A stretch of DNA of 64,000 nt from Bradyrhizobium cajani (GTDB lineage: Bacteria; Pseudomonadota; Alphaproteobacteria; Rhizobiales; Xanthobacteraceae). A model generated the notes under the pieces. That model was not told the DNA's origin and searched no databases. It was given only the letters and a program-made list of their open reading frames with translations. Within the stretch, counting starts at the first letter, position 1, and every line of letters begins with the position of its first letter. Positions 61,992-64,000 of the stretch are shown piece after piece. The stretch spans positions 149,123 through 213,122 of the forward strand of contig NZ_WQNE01000008.1 in the NCBI RefSeq assembly GCF_009759665.1, read 5' to 3'. The position numbers and the translations under genes were made by a program.

Positions 61992-62059
61992 AGCTGCTGG
62001 TGGACACACGCACCCCGACCACTTGTCCGGCGCGATTTCCATGCTAGGCTGGACGCACA

Positions 62060-62124
62060 GATGGGGATGGAGTCCCCCGACAACCGCCCCGCGGTCGATG
62101 ACCATCGTGGGCTGATGACTCCTG
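62060..62124 (+). promoter_or_regulatory. Fluoride riboswitch (crcB motif) aptamer
   Basis: The sequence matches the crcB motif. GGGG-AU-GGAGUC-CCCC (62063-62078) is followed by the conserved AACCGCC-type segment (62082-62088), a variable stem-loop, then CUGAU-GACUCC (62112-62122). GGAGUC (62069-62074) pairs with GACUCC (62117-62122), and GGGG pairs with CCCC, as in the known pseudoknotted fluoride aptamer. It precedes an MFS gene and crcB, the expected fluoride-export target. A terminator follows at 62174. Confidence 0.92.
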
Positions 62125-62173
62125 CTTGAGGTGGGGCAATCTTTGAGCCTCTGCCTTTGGCGGGAGCATGGAC

Positions 62174-62196
62174 AACCCGCCGATGGCGGGTTTTTT
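62174..62196 (+). terminator. Riboswitch-controlled intrinsic terminator
   Basis: AACCCGCC (62174-62181), loop GAT, GGCGGGTT (62185-62192), then a run of six T (62191-62196). An earlier GGCGGG at 62159-62164 can pair with CCCGCC (62176-62181) and would block the terminator, giving a plausible antiterminator. The hairpin lies before the MFS start codon at 62228. Confidence 0.88.
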
Positions 62197-62227
62197 GTTG
62201 CCTGAAGGCCAAGGAGAAAGCGAGGAC

Positions 62228-63439
62228 GTGACCACGACGACACCGAATGTTGTGCGCACCAAGCTGCCCAGGGGAATCTGGGTGCTCGGCTTCGTCTCGA
62301 TGCTGATGGACATCTCCTCCGAGATGATCCACGCCCTGCTCCCGCTCTATCTCGTCACCGTGCTCGGCGCCTCCACACTCACGGTCGGCTTCATCGAGGG
62401 CATTGCGGAGGCGACGGCCTCGATCACGAAGATCTTTTCCGGCGCGCTGTCGGACTGGCTCGGCCGCCGCAAGCTGCTCGCCGCGCTCGGCTATGGGCTG
62501 GCCGCGCTGACAAAACCGCTATTCCCGCTCGCGCCCAGCATCGGCTGGCTGGTCGCGGCCCGCTTCATCGACCGTGTCGGCAAGGGCATCCGCGGCGCGC
62601 CCCGCGATGCGCTGATCGCCGATATCGCCCCCGTCGGCCTGCGCGGTGCAAGTTTCGGCCTCCGGCAGTCGCTCGACACCATCGGCGCCTTTGCCGGCCC
62701 GCTCGTGGCGATCGGCCTGATGTGGTGGACGGCGGACAATTTCACGATCGTGTTCTGGGTGGCGGTGCTGCCGGCCTTTCTGTCCTTTGGCCTGATCTCG
62801 CTTGCGGTGAACGAGCCGGAGCCGGACCCGAACCGGGAGCCTGCAAGGAATCCGCTCAATCTCGCCGCAATGCGGCAGCTCGGAGCGGTCTACTGGCGGG
62901 TCGTGGCGGTCGGTGTCGTCTTCACGCTGGCGCGCTTCAGCGAGGCCTTCCTGATCCTCCGCGCGCAGAACATCGGCCTCAACGCAATGTGGGTGCCGGC
63001 GGTGCTGGTGCTGATGAACGTCGCTTACGCGCTGTCGGCCTATCCGGCCGGCGTGCTATCGGACCGGATCAACCGCATCAGCCTGCTCGCGCTCGGTCTC
63101 GTCTTCCTCGCCGCGGCCGACCTCGCGCTCGCGCTGCTGGGAAGCCTTGCGGGTCTGGCACTCGGGGTCGTGCTGTGGGGGTTGCACATGGGATTGACGC
63201 AAGGATTGCTCTCGGCCCTCGTCGCCGATGCGGCACCGCCGAGCTTGCGCGGCACCGCGTTCGGCTATTTCAACCTGTTCACGGGGCTGGCCCTGCTGGC
63301 AGCGAGTGTCATCGCCGGCGCGCTGTGGGACGCCTATGGTCCGGCAGGCACGTTCCTGGCGGGGCTTGGCTTTGCGCTGATCTCGCTCGTGGGCCTGCTC
63401 GCCGTCGGCAACGGGCTGGCGGCGGAGCACGAGCGATGA
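62228..63439 (+). CDS. MFS transporter of the fluoride-riboswitch operon
   Basis: Polytopic 403-residue protein with about 12 helices. It opens with LPRGIWVLGFVSMLMDISSE, and the loop 2-3 motif is GALSDWLGRRKLL. A frame from ATG 62168 covers the terminator hairpin, so the GTG at 62228 is taken as start, after AAGGAG (62211-62216) and GAGG. The gene is controlled by the fluoride aptamer upstream and sits 16 nt before crcB, suggesting a role in fluoride or fluoride-stress export (inference). Its normal substrate is not evident. Confidence 0.88.
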   Translation: MTTTTPNVVRTKLPRGIWVLGFVSMLMDISSEMIHALLPLYLVTVLGASTLTVGFIEGIAEATASITKIFSGALSDWLGRRKLLAALGYGLAALTKPLFPLAPSIGWLVAARFIDRVGKGIRGAPRDALIADIAPVGLRGASFGLRQSLDTIGAFAGPLVAIGLMWWTADNFTIVFWVAVLPAFLSFGLISLAVNEPEPDPNREPARNPLNLAAMRQLGAVYWRVVAVGVVFTLARFSEAFLILRAQNIGLNAMWVPAVLVLMNVAYALSAYPAGVLSDRINRISLLALGLVFLAAADLALALLGSLAGLALGVVLWGLHMGLTQGLLSALVADAAPPSLRGTAFGYFNLFTGLALLAASVIAGALWDAYGPAGTFLAGLGFALISLVGLLAVGNGLAAEHER

Positions 63440-63455
63440 GGGGAGGCCGTCCGTC

Positions 63456-63845
63456 GTGATGAGCGGAGCGATTGCGATCATGATCGGCAGCGTGCTCGGC
63501 GGCTGCGCGCGCTATTTCGTCTCCGGCGCGATCGCGCGGCGGCTGGGCGAGACGTTTCCCTGGGGCACCATGACCATCAACGTCACCGGCGCCTTCCTGA
63601 TCGGCATCCTTGGCGCGCTGGCGACCCATCCGGGCTCGGTGTTCGCCGCGCCCAATCCGTGGCTGTTCGCCGTGACCGGATTCCTCGGCTGCTACACCAC
63701 GGTGTCTTCGTTCAGCCTGCAAACGCTGACGCTGGCGCGCAGCGGCGAGCCGCTCTCCGCACTTGGCAATGTCGTGTTCTCGGTCGGGCTGTGCCTCGCC
63801 GCCGTCAGTTGCGGCTTCCTCCTCGCGGACAGTTTTGGAGGCTAG
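63456..63845 (+). CDS. crcB: CrcB/Fluc fluoride channel
   Basis: Four-helix membrane protein of 129 residues that exports fluoride as a dual-topology dimer. Signature segments are GSVLGGCARYFVSGAIARR, GTMTINVTGAFLIGILGA and GFLGCYTTVSSFSLQT. The usual Phe-box reads TTFSTF; here the first Phe is Val (TTVSSF). GTG 63456 is taken as start with GGGGAGG about 9 nt upstream (ATG 63459 is next). It is co-transcribed with the MFS gene under the fluoride riboswitch. Confidence 0.96.
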   Translation: MMSGAIAIMIGSVLGGCARYFVSGAIARRLGETFPWGTMTINVTGAFLIGILGALATHPGSVFAAPNPWLFAVTGFLGCYTTVSSFSLQTLTLARSGEPLSALGNVVFSVGLCLAAVSCGFLLADSFGG

Positions 63846-63892
63846 CGCGATGGGATTTGCAGAAGTGTTGGCCGTGCCGCAGCTTGACCTCG

Positions 63893-64000
63893 CCCCGCTT
63901 GCGGGGAGAGGTCGGAATCTGCGTGAAACGCAGATTCCGGGTGAGGGGGACTCTCCGCGAGCCCAACTGCCACCGCCCTCGCGGAGAGCCCCCCTCACCC
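63893..64000. repeat. Palindrome cluster at the window end
   Basis: Three stacked inverted repeats: CCCCGC/GCGGGG (63893-63906, TT spacer), GGAATCTGCGT/ACGCAGATTCC (63914-63938) and CTCTCCGCGAG/CTCGCGGAGAG (63951-63988). The GACCTCGCCCCGC and GTGAGGGGGA borders resemble the repeat at 4891-5030. It may continue beyond the window. Confidence 0.7.

Noticed and set aside
62168..62227. ATG 62168 as the start of the MFS gene
   Set aside because: The first 20 codons cover an intrinsic terminator hairpin and T-run of the fluoride riboswitch; GTG 62228 with AAGGAG upstream fits better.
1..64000. CRISPR arrays, prophage or integrative-element genes
   Set aside because: No regularly spaced direct repeats, integrase, cas, phage structural or conjugation genes were found; only an IS5-type stub is present.

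Overview
The window looks like a chromosomal segment of a Bradyrhizobium-type alphaproteobacterium (inference). It is GC-rich with strongly G/C-ending codons. It carries a ROSE-type RNA thermometer in front of a small heat-shock gene and many short intergenic inverted repeats of the kinds that litter Bradyrhizobium/Rhodopseudomonas genomes. It is dense in ABC importers, CoA transferases, acyl-CoA dehydrogenases and MFS exporters. No phage, plasmid, CRISPR or nod/nif genes were seen.

Layout. 0-6 kb: a branched-chain-amino-acid-type ABC importer whose second permease and both ATPases are fused into one 846-residue protein, then a convergent TctC/Bug solute receptor. 6.4-13 kb: a small HGG-motif gene pair, a 996-residue membrane-embedded patatin-like lipase, a CYTH-CHAD protein and a leaderless avidin-family protein. 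13-19.2 kb: MFS transporter, two M20 peptidases/amidohydrolases, an enolase-superfamily enzyme and a DUF72 protein. 19.2-24.4 kb: two tiny paralogous proteins, ROSE-hsp20, a LysR regulator lacking half its effector domain, an ATC-hydrolase-family protein and an orphan MASE4 histidine kinase. 24.5-29 kb: Cache protein, IS5-type transposase fragment, small exported and membrane proteins, a membrane nucleotide cyclase and a CoA transferase.

29-40 kb is accessory and partly decayed. It has a VOC protein, an acyl-CoA dehydrogenase without the usual catalytic Glu, two AhpD-like proteins, a cupin, a gutted alcohol dehydrogenase, MFS/AraC, an ArsC-like protein with Ser in place of the catalytic Cys, a LysR/SDR pair, DUF417 and two alpha/beta-hydrolase fragments, and it ends at tRNA-Gln(TTG). 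40-52.7 kb is more core-like: DmdC-type acyl-CoA dehydrogenase, MFS, enoyl-CoA hydratase-like protein, 5'-nucleotidase, HDAC-like deacetylase, xseB, dxs, nucleoside deoxyribosyltransferase, tlyA and a TrmA/RlmD-type methyltransferase.

52.8-58.8 kb: a self-contained catabolic cassette of HMG-CoA-lyase-like protein, CoA transferase and SsuABC-type importer, read as one tightly spaced operon away from a GntR regulator with two winged helices. 58.8-62 kb: exported protein, VOC, nucleotidyltransferase and a DUF1194 VWA protein. 62-64 kb: a fluoride riboswitch with an intrinsic terminator ahead of an MFS gene and crcB (Fluc channel), then another repeat cluster.
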